A stretch of DNA of 64,000 nt, from positions 1,922,001 to 1,986,000 of the forward strand of contig JAWPGT010000001.1 of assembly GCA_034638255.1 (NCBI GenBank), in the 5' to 3' direction. The stretch is from Coprinus comatus. Taxonomy: Eukaryota; Basidiomycota; Agaricomycetes; Agaricales; Agaricaceae. Of the stretch, positions 51,302 through 63,595 are shown piece after piece. Each line of letters opens with the position of its first letter. Within the stretch, counting starts at the first letter, position 1. The notes beneath the pieces are model-generated. The model was given only the letters and a program-made list of their open reading frames with translations. It made no database searches and was not told the DNA's origin. The position numbers were made by a program, and so were the translations under genes.

Positions 51302-52443
51302 CTACACCCGAGCCTTTTTAGACCGAGGTTTTTCAAGGTCAATTTCTACAGACCCTTCGTCATCGTCATCATCATCATCGTCCTCATCGTCCTCGCTATC
51401 CAGCTCCTCGTCCCCTCCAATATTACCAAGGAAGTAGTCAATCGCTTCGGTAAACACATCATTGGCAATGGTTAAACCGAGCTGGATAAAAATAAAAGAT
51501 TAGTCATTCACATCTCATCAAACAATATGGACTGTCCGACGACCACGCCGTTGCAACCAGTAAATATACACTCACATCCATCGGATCTTTCTCGTGTTCG
51601 AAAAAGTTGAAAAAACTCCCAGGCTCAGTGACCTCATCCTCATCCTCAGGATCAACCACTCGAGGGTAAAGCTTGGTCAAATTTTTGTTATCCTCCTTCC
51701 AATCAATCTTCATAGTCTGTTGAACAATTATTTTTTAAATATTTTGCGGGTTTAAATGGCCGAAATGTTAAAAAATACCCACGTTGGCTTGTACATCCCT
51801 TTCCCACGAAAAATCAACCATAGCGTTAGTAACCCCATTTTCATCTGGAGTATCATCCTCCGCGGCAGGGGGTGGTACATATTTGTATTCCTTTGTGAGG
51901 ACTTGATTGTTGAAATACGGATTTTCTTTGAAGTGCTTTTTTGATCATCAAATTATCAGCCGAGTCCCGAGTCCGTCTGAGACCGCACAAAAAAAAAAAA
52001 TCAAAAAAAAAAATACATACAAATTCAATCTTAAAGCACCGAGGCTCTTGTGGATCTTTTTCGACCCACAAATCTTCAAGGTAACTCAAAGCAGACTGAT
52101 CGGCGCTATGAGTCAAACTGAATGACAAAAGCGAATGGCGCAAAAGCGCGACAGGCCAAAACTTGGGGATAGTCTTCAACAAGTCCCTGCGCTTCTGGAA
52201 CACTGGAACCAATTTCTTTTGTCCTTGACGCTCTGTTATACAAATCAACCAAATATCTCACATCAGGTTATTGTGTTCAGGAAATAAATAAATAATATAC
52301 ATACCAATAGCAAGTTCAATGCGAGAAACCTCTCGTTGAACCTGTTCCAACTTGCGAGCTTCCTCATCATCAATTTCAACTCCTTCGAAGAAATTCTTCT
52401 CGTGTTCAGCACCAGGGGAACTACGTTTTGCACCTCTTGCCAT
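51302..52443 (-). CDS. SET/NAP-family histone chaperone
   Basis: Nucleosome assembly protein of the SET/TAF-I (Vps75-like) branch, binding histones in nucleus and cytosol. MARGAKRSSPGAEHEKNFFE precedes a coiled-coil dimerisation helix (ARKLEQVQREVSRIELAI-ERQGQKKLVPVFQKRRDLLK). The earmuff domain has IPKFWPVALLRHSLLSF, LSYLEDLWVEKDPQEPRCFK and FKENPYFNNQVLTKEY. WKEDNKNLTKLYPRV and GSFFNFFEHEKDPMD follow. The C-terminal tail is very acidic (two blocks of Asp/Glu), then a basic end, RSKKARV, as in SET/NAP proteins. About five introns. The short N terminus and IPKFW motif fit SET better than NAP1. Confidence 0.87.
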
Positions 52444-52684
52444 TTTGTTTTTTTTTAGTAGAAGTGAGAGGTATGTGAGGGTATATGTACAAGGGTGTCG
52501 CTGATGTGTGAAATTAATTGCTCTGTTAACAACTGAAATTTTGTTGATTGCAACTCCGCGAACCATATCAAGTAAACTTACTCCTTACGGATCGGATATC
52601 TTTCTTCAAGCTTCAGCCGTTGCTTGCACCACAACATTAAAATATTATAATATGGGGTATCAAATTCACAAGCCAAAAAAAAAA

Positions 52685-55125
52685 TCAATCTACTCTCTTC
52701 TTCAACGTCTCCAATTCTATACCATTTTCAAGAGCAACTTGAGACCTTCCCTTACTCAACCAATCCAGTCCCTTGTTCAAAGTGCCTTTAGCAGCCCCAT
52801 TTCCTTTGACTCCCTTACCATGGTGCCCAGAACGGTATCCTGGTCCACTATAATAGATAATATCCGTAGGTGGGTTAAGCTTTGGCCAAGACACGTAATC
52901 AATCCCATGAAGAAAAATGAATGAGAGCGCTAATGCGAGTACGATAAACCAAAGGAGGAAGTAGTAAACGAGCGAATAGTCTACATTCATAAATTAGCAG
53001 ATGCACTAGATGCAATTTTGACACATGTCATACCAGACGTCCGAGGCAATGTCAACCCAGCGGTGATCATAAAAACTGCAAATGATGCAACAAGAGGCAT
53101 CTTGAACAACGCCAACAGGTCAGCTCATGATTAACCCCAACTAACTCAGACATACCGAACGGGTGACGACTGGACGAGGGTCAGAGACTAAGAACATTGA
53201 TGCAGATGGCGACCTTCTGGGTACCCACGCTCCTGTTACTAGGTCGAAGCCATCCTAGTGAATCAAGTATTAGTACCATGTTAACACTACAATTCTCCAA
53301 TAGAAGTCCCACCTGACGAGCGCCGTCGAAGAAGTTGTTCTTGATATATCTTGTTACTGACTTGACACCATCCTCAAGAAGTCCTTTCCTAGTCCTCTTG
53401 TTGGTTCTAGTAAAGTCGGATTTGAGAGCTCCTGAACCACCGTATGCCTTTGCGATTGCATCAGCATGGTCCGCCCATACTATACAAGATATGAGCATGC
53501 AATATAAAATTCAAAAAGAGGGCTACACACATTCTCTGAAATCCTTGCTGAAGGATTCATAGTCATCAACACCAGCAGTAGAAGACAAGATACCCAATTC
53601 TCGGAGTTGTTGATTCAAAGTCCATTTGGCAATTGCAGCTTGAACAACATTGGTACGATCTAAGTTGTCCATACAATTGGTTCTAACGATACCCTGTTGG
53701 AGCTTGATGGGGTGCGCCTCATTCGTACCGATGTGGAAATATCTAGGAAAAACATTTGATTTCGAGGGGATGACCTGAAAATACACACTTACGCTTTTCT
53801 TTCCAACTCATCTCTGAGGGTATCGATGAGCACTGAGATCCGGTCCCAACGCATTTGCCGACATTCGTGATGGAAGTCAAAGTACTGGTATCGTACTTTA
53901 GGCAAGTTCAACTACAGAGAAGAAATTATTTAGAACACCAAACCAGATTAAATACAGCAAGCATAACATACCTCTGCCATGTACCTTTCAAAGGCATCCT
54001 TGACGGGCTTTTCATGCCCCTTTTGGTTGATAAGATTCACTAACGCTTGTCCACCATAAATGTTCACTTGTTCTTGCAAATGTTGCTTCATGGCATCAGT
54101 CTAAACACATTTTTTTTATTACGAAATTTGATCAGCCAAGCCGTCCTCACCACTTCCATGCAGCAAACACTCACCGTGTCTTGCAAGTCCATGATTTGCA
54201 AATCAGGTTTATACCTCAGGGTATTAATTTCGGACCAGAACAACGGCACACTTCCACGAATTTGCACAAAGCTTAACTTGGCCACAACGTTTGGATCACC
54301 ACTTAGAGGAGATCCTTTAGCTTTCGGGCGTAAAATAAGTTTAGAATACTCACGTCTTGTTGAGGACTTGTGATATCAATGAATCTGGATTGAAGGTGTC
54401 GATTCCAGAAGAATCTATCATCCGCCTAAGAAGTCATAAATATATGGTGTCTCCTCGCAAAGAATGAAGGGGACTTGCAGTCTCCCAGAAGGGCTTAACC
54501 TCGTCTTCCTCCCTTCTCTCCCATTGAGATTGCAACCTCCTGGTCAAATCCCATTCATACGAAAACAAAAAGTTGCCGTCATGTAAGTGTGAACGAACAA
54601 GAGCCAAAAGATGTGCTTCCACTGGGTGAGGGGGATTATGGGAAGAAATGTTGGAGTTTATAGGAAGGATATCGAAGTTGGTAGCACGATAGACTTCATG
54701 GTCAAGTACACGACCCAAAAGTTCACGGCCGGTAATTACAATGACATATTCCGCTATGCGAATGTCAGTATCAGGTGATTGTTTAGGTGTGGGAGGTGTA
54801 TGCCAACCGCACGTACATAGTGAGAGAGAGATTATGCCCAGAATTCCATAGAGAGCCTTGTTAGAGCGACGAGCAGATGTGGGTATCGGTGTTTTTGGTC
54901 CTAGAGGCCAAGTTGGAGCAGAGAGTGGAGAGAATAGAGAAAACTACTTACTGTTGAGGACTATTTCGCCTGAAGCGCGGTGTATGGTGAGAGTTTGGGT
55001 ATCAACGGCGTCTGGGACCAAGATATAGGTGTCGTTTGCCTCTGTGTAGCTAGAGTATAGTTAGTGAGGGCAGAGAGGGAGAGAGAGGGTAGTTACAGGC
55101 TGAGACGTTGGTGGAGGTAGCGCAT
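52685..55125 (-). CDS. SAC1: Phosphoinositide phosphatase SAC1
   Basis: ER/Golgi membrane phosphatase that dephosphorylates PI4P (also PI3P). The N terminus [20 protein letters not shown] begins the SAC domain, with [13 protein letters not shown]. Further motifs are [34 protein letters not shown], and [15 protein letters not shown] across an intron. The catalytic P-loop is [20 protein letters not shown], the C-x5-R-T/S motif. The C terminus has two hydrophobic helices, the last being [20 protein letters not shown], typical of SAC1's ER anchor. A 50-residue hydrophilic tail then ends in ...LKKRVD. About ten introns. Start is at 55125, only 63 bp from the U2A' start on the other strand. Confidence 0.93.
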
Positions 55126-55188
55126 TGGTGGAAGACAAAGAGGAAATTGATGTGTGTCAACTTTTCAGGCAATCAACGTTCAACCACC
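55126..55188. promoter_or_regulatory. Bidirectional SAC1 / U2A' interval
   Basis: Only 63 bp between start codons, so each core promoter may extend into the neighbour's first exon. Confidence 0.5.
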
Positions 55189-56084
55189 ATGAAGCTCACC
55201 CCAGAGCTCCTCCAGCAGTCCGTTGCTGCTCTCAACCCCGTCAAGGAACGCCAGCTCGACCTCAGAGGTACTTACCACACACATCCTCTACTCCCATGCT
55301 CAACCACATACAGGCTACACAATCCCTGCCATCGAAAACCTCGGAGTAACAAAAGTACGCGTCTTGCCTTGCACCCTCAACCACCCACTCACGCCTCTCC
55401 AGGACCAACACGATGCCATAGACTTTACAGATAACAGCATCGTATCCCTTGGCAACCTTCCTCTCCTCAAGCGTCTTCGCACTCTCCTCCTCGCAAACAA
55501 CAGAATATCATCAATCTCTCCCAACATCCATCTCTCAGTCCCAAATCTCTCATCCCTCGTCCTCACAAACAACAATATCCACGAACTCGGAGACCTAGAA
55601 CCTTTGAAGGACCTCAAGCATCTCCAGTACATCTCTCTCATAGGAAATCCCGTTCAGGACAAAAAGTATTATCGCGAATGGCTTGCATGGCGCATCCCCA
55701 CTCTACGAGTCATCGACTTCCAACGCATTCGTGAAAAGGTAATCTATCTCCATGTCATCCCTTTGATCAAATCTAATTACTCCTCTCCCCTCTCAGGAAC
55801 GCAAAGCAGGAAGAACTCTCTTCCTCACACCCGAAGGTGTTCCAAATGCACTCGCAACAACAATATCAACCACTGTTTCATCTCAAGCAGGAAAAACCCT
55901 TGTCACATTAGACGAACCTAGAGCAGCTCCTCTAGCAGCAAAAGCTGGTCGTCTCATGTCAAAGGAAGATCAAGAACGGGTCAAAGCTGCAATCGCAAAA
56001 GCTACATCGATGGAAGAGATCAGACGCCTCGAGAGAAGTTTACGGGAAGGTTATCTACCAGAGATGGAATCTGTAGGAGCATGA
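55189..56084 (+). CDS. LEA1: U2 snRNP protein A' (LEA1/SNRPA1)
   Basis: Leucine-rich-repeat protein of U2 snRNP that binds the U2B'' protein and stem-loop IV of U2 RNA; a spliceosome component. MKLTPELLQQSVAALNPVKE-RQLDLRG is the family N terminus, followed by an intron and YTIPAIENLGVTK. The LRRs read DAIDFTDNSIVSLGNLPLLK, RLRTLLLANNRISSISPNIH, NLSSLVLTNNNIHELGDLEP and LKHLQYISLIGNPVQDKKYY, with the LRR-cap WRIPTLRVIDFQRIREKERK-AG. The tail contains LVTLDEPRAAPLAAKAGRLM and ends EMESVGA. Three introns. Length about 240 residues is usual. Confidence 0.93.
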
Positions 56085-56273
56085 AATATGTATAAAAAAA
56101 ATCCTTCCCATTCCCATCGTGTTGTATCAACTTGCCATTTTCTTTTATAATGTTCGTAACTCTCCCTTCTGTCATTTGCATTGATGGACAACTCATCGCT
56201 AATGTAATAGCAGCAATATCTCTTTGGTGTCACTATACATAATACCGAACAAGTTTCTTCTTTGTCAAGATAT

Positions 56274-57160
56274 CTAATATCCCTTTACACCTGCTTTCCC
56301 AATCCATAATCCATGGAAGCCTAGGGCAATAATAGCCCCTAAGTTTGCCAATGAACTAATACCGTGAAGTGCTCCAAAGCGACGATTGAGAGCTTTCATT
56401 TCTGAAGATACCTAAAAGTATGAATCAGTAACCACATATTATGTTCAAAGAAAGATGTGTTGAATGAACTCTCACAGTAGGATCATTGTACTGTTTACCC
56501 TCTTCCTTCTCCAACCTCTGACGTTGGAACATAGTCCTAATAATAAGTTAGCATTAACACCAGTACCAGTATAAATGTTTTTTTTTTTTAAAAAAAAAAA
56601 GTAAAGAACGTACTTGGAAGTCATAGGACCAATAACGAAATAATTAAACCCTTGACAAACCAAAACGCTACCCAAAGCATAAACTTGAGCCACATCCGCA
56701 ATGTTAGGTTTAGTGAGTTGTGTTGTAACATCAGGATGAGAAATAATCCATTTGGTTAAAAGTCCACTTGAAATTAATATTGATTGGACGAAATAGATTG
56801 GGAATGTTTTATGTTGTAAGGCTCCGAATTGGTGTCGAGCTGTAGTATGTCAGGGTGGATACATACATACATCTATCTATATGTTGAGGTTGAATTACTC
56901 ACGTAGAGACTTGAAAGCAATGATACCTAGTTACACAGTTCTATTAAGTTTCAATAACCCAAATATCAAATCGCGCATTACCTCCGAAGAATGAAATCCA
57001 AACGGCTGTCCAAAAGAATCTATCAACTTCACTACTTGGTAATACCAGAGACTATAAACTTACACATCCCAAACAACCAAGCATATCCAATCAGATACAG
57101 GCCGTCTACATTGACGAGACCAATGAGAGATTTCAAGGTTAGGACTTCAAAGCGTGACAT
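56274..57160 (-). CDS. DUF4149/TMEM205-like membrane protein
   Basis: A small multi-helix membrane protein with the TMEM205-like (DUF4149) layout; function unknown in fungi. MSRFEVLTLKSLIGLVNVDG begins helix 1. Splicing adds WIFFWTAVWISFFGG and IIAFKSLRRHQFGALQHKTF, then PIYFVQSILISSGLLTKWII and AQVYALGSVLVCQGFNYFVI-GPMTSK. The tail includes a hydrophilic loop, MKALNRRFGALHGISSLANL, and a last helix ending WIGKAGVKGY. The conserved F-G-x-L-x-x-K-x-F-P-x-Y-F and the P-x-T-x-K after helix 4 are the family pattern. At least six short introns. Animal TMEM205 is linked to drug resistance; nothing here supports transfer of that role. Confidence 0.8.
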
Positions 57161-57330
57161 GATAGTTAAGAGAGAGAGAGAATAACCAGAGTTATTGGTG
57201 TGTAATTGCCGACGTGAATCAACGTTTCAACGTTTTTCAACCACGGTCACCTGAAACCTCAAAATAGTCCATACTCGAAATAAGTCAGATTTATTCTATG
57301 TATACTGATCTATGGTTGTAACGCAGAAAA

Positions 57331-58391
57331 TTATCCAATGACGAGTTTCTGGTCTCCCTCAGTGAACTCGTATACGGGAATCTCAAGGTTAAGCTGCAAA
57401 ATATCTGGTAAGCAACGGATACAAACAAAATGGGTAGTAGGATTCTTACAGGAGCAGGGCCCTTGCGAGCGCGACCAGCTATTTAGACAGTCAGCTAACC
57501 ATACCTCATATCAATAAGCATACTTAATACTCACAGATATCATAATGCGAACCGTGGCATGGGCAGAACCTGTAGAGATACTTGTTTTAGTTTCGTCTCC
57601 CTTTAACCAAAGTAGTAACAACATACCATCCACCAAAGTCACCAGCCTCACCAATAGGAACACAACCCAAATGTGTGCAAACGCCCAACATGACGAGCCA
57701 TTCAGGCTTCTGAACACGGTCCTCATCTGCTTGAGGATCCCTGAAACTCTTCCAATTCGTTGAACGAGCTTCTTCAATTTCACCCTGGGTCCTGTGCCTA
57801 ATAAACACAGGCTTTCCTCTCCATTTGATAATAACGTTCTTTCCTTCAGGAATTGTTGAAAGATCGACTTCAACCTTTGCCAAAGCCAAAACATCAGCCG
57901 AGGCAGCCATGGTTTGAAGGAACTCTGAGATAGAGGATTTGGCAGCGGAAGCGGAAAGGACGCCCATAGTGCCAACCATGAAATAGGAAAGAGTGCGGTT
58001 GTTGTCAACGTTGGTGCGGTACTTGGAGAAATCTGGGACCTCAGGAGACTCCTTCCTTGCAACAGTGGTATGCATGAAGCGTTGCTGGGAGTTGACTAAC
58101 ACATAAATTTCTCTTTAGCAACCAACGACCATATTTGTTTTCAATTTAGGAGATAAACTCACCAGTTGTAATGGTCTTGCTAACTACTCCGGAAGAAGTA
58201 GAGAAGGAAACACCACCAGCCCACCTAGGTTGGACGTCAGAACGAGTAGAAGAAGGGCCATGGTGGTCGTGGTCTGACACTTGTGCTCGCGCGGCGAGGT
58301 TAAGACGGGACGCGGTGGGGACACCAGAGGCCAGGTTACGGACTGTTGGAGCAAGAGTTGTTGCTCTTTTGGTGGCCTGGAAGGTTGCCAT
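57331..58391 (-). CDS. RIP1: Rieske iron-sulfur protein of cytochrome bc1 complex
   Basis: Complex III subunit carrying the 2Fe-2S cluster that takes electrons from ubiquinol, in the mitochondrial inner membrane. MATFQATKRATTLAPTVRNL begins a long presequence (about 100 residues, split by an intron). The anchor is NRTLSYFMVGTMGVLSASAA. The Rieske domain has VLALAKVEVDLSTIPEGKNV, GKPVFIRHRTQGEIEEA, cluster motif 1 VCTHLGCVPIGEAG and, after an intron, motif 2 FCPCHGSHYD. Introns then divide IS-GRARKGPAP from LNLEIPVYEFTEGDQKLVIG; GPAP is the conserved proline loop. All four ligands (Cys, His, Cys, His) and the two disulfide Cys are present. Confidence 0.95.
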
Positions 58392-58713
58392 TTGGGTAGA
58401 AGGGATATATGTGTGTTGTACCGGCTTTGACGATGAGCAACTGAGTTTGTGTTTGACTGCACTCCCCTCTCGCCGGAGTTTTCCATGACCAAATAAATCA
58501 CTACCTCCCGTTCCGTCCCGGTCCCCAATCACAATACTCACATTACCCACTTTACATTCGGCGTCCAGACTCTATGTCCCCTCTGAAAAAATTCACGTAA
58601 ATTCATGAAAAATATACTGGTTAAAGTGATATATCACTCAAACTTTTTAATTTGTAATTTCCGAACATCAGTCCGCAATAAAATAAACTTGACTACTACA
58701 TTTTGTAAATCGT

Positions 58714-60350
58714 CTATAGGTGTTGTCTAAGACAACGTTCAACCACATCCGAAACAAAAGGGGGCCTAACTCTGAGCCCATTCTGTTGAACAAGCCTACG
58801 AATAGGTATCGAATAATCTGAAATAATCCCATCAACTTTCCAATCCAACAGCTGCTGTGCAATATTCAATCTATCAACCTATAATAATAAAAATGAACAC
58901 CATTAGTAAAAGAGACTCGATAAATTTAAAATACAACTTACAGTCCAAGGAATAACACTAATTCCAAGTTCATGTGCTCTATCAATCATTTCCTTTGTAG
59001 TAAAAGGAACATAACCAGGTTGAGAAGGATCTGGAACTGGACTTGTTCCAGTAGCAGCAGGAGATAAAATACCGGCACCAATCTCAGCTACGGCGTTTAC
59101 AATTTTTTCACCCTGTGTAGTTCCTGGAAAGTTGTTTATATCAAGACCCGCTAACCAAACGGATGGAGAGCCATTGCTTCCTGTAACCGTGCTCCTAAAA
59201 AAAAATGAACATTTAGTTAGTTGTTTTGAGATGATTTGAGTATTTAAATATGATTATTGACGTACGCGCTAATTAGAGCAGCTAGAGGAACTTTATTGTT
59301 AACTTTCTTCATACTAATGAGTGTCCTCCAATCGAAGCTTTGATACTGTAATTTGAGAGGTCAATTCAAATTCACCACTCCTAGTATATCCTTGAAAGAC
59401 CTACAGTAATTTGTGAAAGTGGATAACCACTCTTAAGAAAATCGGCAAGTTGTAATTCTACAAAATCTTCCGGTGCGCGAGTGGTTCCAGGAAATTCAGG
59501 GTTAACTTTGGATTCAATATTCCAAAAGATATCACGTCTTGGATCAGCACAACGAGCGAATGCGAATACTTCTTTGAGAGTGGATATTTTGGTTCCTGGA
59601 GCCGTCATTTGTAATGCTGAAAATCATTGTCAGTGTTTGGGGTAACTTAATAGAGAATGAAGTTGTAAAGGATGTTTTACATACGGAAATCTTGCAGGCG
59701 CTTCGAGCCACAGTCCAGAGTTTTCACTTGGGCCAAGGTAAGATTCGCAATTAATTTGCCAACATAAGGGAAATCGGGATCGCCTTTGAACTAAGTCCAA
59801 GTCAGAATTATCACCTTGGACACATCGGTAATTGAATTTTACTTACTGCTGGTACGGTGTCCTGGCATTTAGTCCGCATAATCTGTTCATCGTGCCATAC
59901 AACCACGACGCCATCCTAAGTACGGTTTGAACGTTGAATATTGAGATTTTGACAGAAACAATATGCTTGAACCTATAGTACCTTTGTAATCCCATTGTCG
60001 AGCTCAAGTGTCGTAACACCGTTTAAAAGCCCTCTAATTGTCGTTTAATTTTTTTTTTGCTAAAGACCACCAAAATGATGAATTCCCACCTTGCAAACGC
60101 TGGCAAAGTGTTTTCAATTTCATCGCCTCTACCTCCACGATGACCCTATAGAATTACAATTAGCTCAAATACGTTGGCACGATAAGAAAGTATAGCTTAC
60201 TTGCACGTCATAGAACTTGGTTGGTGTAAACTTTGGTGGGGCCGATAGAGCAATATTTACTTGAATTGCCATCAAAAACCACTTATAGATAGACATTGCG
60301 CGTTGTGGAGAAACTGGTCTTGACTGAGCAAACGATAGGACCCGTTGCAT
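58714..60350 (-). CDS. Glycerophosphodiester phosphodiesterase, secreted
   Basis: Hydrolyses glycerophosphodiesters to glycerol-3-phosphate and an alcohol. A hydrophobic leader (MSIYKWFLMAIQVNIALSAP, starting at 60296) looks like a signal peptide; a start at 60350 would add 18 residues. The GDPD core is GHRGGRGDEIENTLPAFA (the catalytic His-Arg and Glu-Asn), GVTTLELDNGITKDGVVVVW-HDEQI (Glu and the second His), then NIESKVNPEFP. Later parts are QSFDWRTLISMKKVNNKVPL, WLAGLDINNFPGTT, ELGISVIPWTVD and DGIISDYSIP. The E-L-D where many have E-x-D, and the HDEQI motif, agree with the family. About eight introns. Role: phosphate or phospholipid-headgroup salvage outside the cell. Confidence 0.87.
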
Positions 60351-60827
60351 TTATGTATATGAGCGGGCGTCCTGGCTTCCCATTGAAGCTACATGAGAAA
60401 GGATAGCCGACGAACGTTTGGGGATTCTCCGCCCTGGCTGTCTACTGCATTTTTATCGGAGATGGAGATGTCGTTATGTGCGGTTTGCACGTTCGGATCC
60501 ATATCGTATACCAGACAGCTATTAGAAATCCAATACCCCTGACACGATGCTTGTGTATAGATTCCTGTCGAAACTGGTAAAAAGGAGTAATATTGGCACA
60601 TGGACGTGTCAAAACGTTCGTCATGTGGCATGAAATACACTTCACAATACCCAGTAGAATATTACCGTGGGATCATTGGATGCTTTTGCTATTTCCAGAC
60701 AGAAGAGAATGGGGAAATGGAGGTGAGAAAGCTCTCTAATAAAATTAAGATATATTGAAATTAGCATGCATTTTTCATGTTCTATATTGCTGAGTAGGGG
60801 ATTAAGGACGATCTCCAATGACGTGCG
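60351..60827. other. GDPD upstream region / COX19 3' end
   Basis: No firm gene. A minus-strand ORF at 60389-60640 (83 codons, with three Cys) matches nothing I recognise, and I did not accept it as a gene. Confidence 0.45.
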
Positions 60828-61213
60828 TTATGATTTAGTCTTTGTTGGTGCAACGTCTTTCTTCTGGCCATCGACATTGTTGAGCCCAAGATTCTGCCAT
60901 TCATCACGTTCCATGAGGCCCCTGAGAAAGGTCAACAACTTGAGAAGTGACAATGGATTTGTACTCACTTATTCATCCGACAGTTCAAGTAGTCCTTGCT
61001 CAATGCACGACATGGCGTTGAATTACTCGAGTTCTCGCGAAGGCATTTCATGTATAGTACCATCGTATCCTTACATTCTCCTGGAAAACAGTGAATGGGG
61101 TTTAAGCCGTAGCAATAAGCAGGCTAACCATAGTGGTCGAGGGGGAAAGAGCCACGATCTGGAGCATTAGGCTTGAAGCCAATGTTGATAGAGGGAGGCC
61201 GGCCAAAAGACAT
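60828..61213 (-). CDS. COX19: COX19, twin CX9C copper/redox protein for cytochrome oxidase assembly
   Basis: Small intermembrane-space protein needed to assemble the copper centres of cytochrome c oxidase. Three exons on the minus strand: 61213-61129, 61080-60969 and 60921-60828. The protein starts MSFGRPPSINIGFKPNAPDR-GSFPLDHYG, continues ECKDTMVLYMKCLRENSSNS-TPCRALSKDYLNCRMN, and ends KGLMERDEWQNLGLN...KTKS. The two C-x9-C motifs (CKDTMVLYMKC and CRALSKDYLNC) and the PPxR-GSFPLDH-GEC and MERDEWQNLG contexts are diagnostic. About 97 residues, the normal size. The gene is easy to miss because each exon is short and an unrelated antisense frame covers the last two exons. Neighbours are GDPD downstream and a bZIP gene upstream on the same strand. 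Confidence 0.92.
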
Positions 61214-61385
61214 GAAGATGATGAATGCAGAAATCGCGGAACTACAATTGGTAACCGGTAAACGAGTAATGACCCCGTGAGAAATATATATAAAAAGATT
61301 ATCTCTATTATAGTACAGCAAGCAGTACAGTACTTATAAAGTACACACCACAAAGTCAGAATATAATGCATAATATAACGTATGT

Positions 61386-62596
61386 TCATTTGTCCTTTCC
61401 TTTGTCTATCCTCTTACCTTTCCTCTTCCCTTTCCTAGTCTTATCACTATCGTTATGTTCTTCTTCTGATGATGACTCCTGTGCATCCGGTTTTGACCCC
61501 GAACCGCCCGAGTGTCCAGGTCCATCTATCGGCTGTAAACTCAAGTCGATACCGGCCGCCTGAACTGCTTGACTTAGGGCCAACCTCTTCTCTGCATTTG
61601 CAGCCGTATATTGAGTTCCTTTAAGCATAACAATCTCTTTCAACCAACCATTCTCACGTCTCAAGTCTGCTACCTCTTTCTCTAATTCCTCTGCACGTCC
61701 TGTCAAATCCGAAACCGAACGCTCGAGGTTGACTGTTCTCAACTTCTTCTTTATGCGAAACCGAGCTGGTAACATAGCATTGATTAATTACTAGAAAGTT
61801 ATTCCACAAGACACCTACCCGAAGCTGCTGTATTTCGTCTACGTTTTTCTTCGGCAATATTTCCATGTTCTGTTTCTGATATGTCAAAATCTCCTTGAGG
61901 TGAGCTTGGCTGTGTTGATGTCGACGGGGACGATGCACTTTGTTGAGGAGTAATGGTTGATGAACTAGCGGCTGGTGTTGTTATCACAGACCTTCTGGTT
62001 GTTCCAGTGCTAAGTGGTGTAGTTTGCGGATGGATCTGGTTTCCTGAGCTACCAAGAAGAAATGGCGGAATGCTCGCAGGAACATTTGGATGGTAAATAT
62101 ACAGTGGGTGATCTCCCTGCATAACTTGGTTCCATGGAAAGTTTAGTGCTGATATTGAAGGTAGGGATGTAGGTGGCAAGCCCGCTGGATAATAAAAACC
62201 TCCATATAATCCTGCTGGGGGCATCGTATTGGCATAAGGCATGGCATTCATACTCTGCATGAAGGTTTGATCCAGTCCAGTGTTATGTTCTCCAGCGGCT
62301 GCAGCAAACTGAGCAAGTAGAGCTGCATCCTGAACGTCCGGCTGGCGCATAATGAGCACATAACTTTGAGAAATACAAGGCATACTCACATTATTAGATC
62401 CTCCAGCTTGTGTGGAAGAAGACGAACGTGACCGTCGAGGCTTCTGTCCATGACCTGTATTGCTTGTTGAGGACGGTATATCTCTATCCATTTCGAATGA
62501 AAAGACGAGCTGCTCCCAGTGTTCTAATTCTGTCTGTGCTTCGAGTGGCTTCTTCGGCAGAATGCTGCCAATAACATCGCTTTTGAGAGGAAGCAT
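61386..62596 (-). CDS. bZIP transcription factor, CYS3/MET28-like
   Basis: DNA-binding regulator with a C-terminal basic-leucine zipper. The basic region is split by an intron: EEKRRRNTAASA-RFRIKKK, followed by zipper heptads LERSVSDLTGRAEELEKEVA-DLRRENGWLKEIVMLKG. The N-T-A-A-S-A-R-F-R-I-K-K-K core and the E-N-x-W-L-K of the zipper are typical of the Neurospora CYS3 / yeast MET28 branch, which controls sulfur-assimilation genes; a role here is inference. The N-terminal part is Ser/Pro/Gly-rich with a Pro-Tyr-Gly patch (AGLYGGFYYPAGLPPTSLPS). The C terminus is acidic then Lys-rich (GKRKGKRIDKGKDK). The start at 62596 (MLPLKSDVIGSILPKK) is tentative because the upstream sequence is also open with possible introns. 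Confidence 0.85.
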
Positions 62597-63595
62597 ATTC
62601 GCATGGATACGCTACATGATGATGCAGTGTGGTAGGAGGAAATAAACTGGTAAATATGTTGATTCGCCATCAGCAGCCAAGATTGCGTTAGTTGAAGTGA
62701 GGTGCACGCCACCTCATCAACTTCTCCAAATCCTTGCATTCTATAAACGGTCTCTCTTTTGGAAGCTCTTGCCTCTTGTGCCTCGGTACCCATGGCTCCG
62801 TCAAACGGAATCAGGAAAGCGAATAAACGTATAATTATACTGCTGATTACTGCCATAAATATATATAAGGGTCCGTCCTGTTATATTAAGTGCATGAACG
62901 CCTAATCTCTTGAGAATATTCACTCAGGTTACCCGTACTAGATACTCTAGAGTCTTGGAAACTCGGACCGGACCCTGAAATCTTAATCACAAAACAAACA
63001 AAATTCTGGTGCCGTGAACAGTACCGATTTGGAGCCACGAGCCACCTGAGGGTTCTGTGCGATGCCCTAGCTGTCTCGATGCGTTTCCATGATGGCGTCT
63101 GCGGTCTCGATACACCGGAGAAGCGACACCAGTTGCCCTTCAAGGCAGCTTATCAGTTTGGTCTATGTTCTATACTTACCCTGACTGCATACGTAAACGT
63201 ACGCTTAAATTCTCATACAATTATTGGGCTTGCTTTTTCTACGGGCCTATGTCGAATCTGTGGAAACTCCCCCGTTTAAAAGACATAGGGACATAGTTGG
63301 GCCGCCTGCCGGGTGCCAAAATGAACGACCATGTCCCATTGTGAGAATTTTCGTGTAATAATAACGGGTAAAAATGAGAAATCATAGCAATTATCTGGGG
63401 TCCTGCCGGACAACACTACTCCAGAATACTCTCACAAGTTTGGTGTAGATTGCGTGCTCTACATCGACTGTGCGTTACATATACGGATAGGGTCAATTAA
63501 TTCCACGTGAGGCTTAGTCAGCCAATTACGCGGTCGGTGATTGACGCGTTCAAATGAATGCGTCACTGTCGACCCTTCAGGACAACCACACTACA
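62597..63595. other. Divergent bZIP / NPL4 intergenic region
   Basis: About 1.0 kb. It should contain the bZIP leader (possibly with an upstream exon around 62650-62860) and both promoters. An ACGCGT box lies at 63544-63549 upstream of NPL4. No other gene recognised. Confidence 0.5.

Noticed and set aside
60389..60640. 83-codon minus-strand ORF between GDPD and COX19
   Set aside because: No recognised family, no signal peptide, no clear splice partners. Length is within chance for this region; kept only as a note.
60766..61170. 134-codon + strand ORF
   Set aside because: Antisense to COX19, whose twin C-x9-C protein is unmistakable on the minus strand.
62524..62856. 110-codon minus-strand ORF upstream of the bZIP start
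   Set aside because: Not in frame with the bZIP protein and without a recognisable domain. More likely leader with an intron, although an upstream coding exon cannot be excluded.
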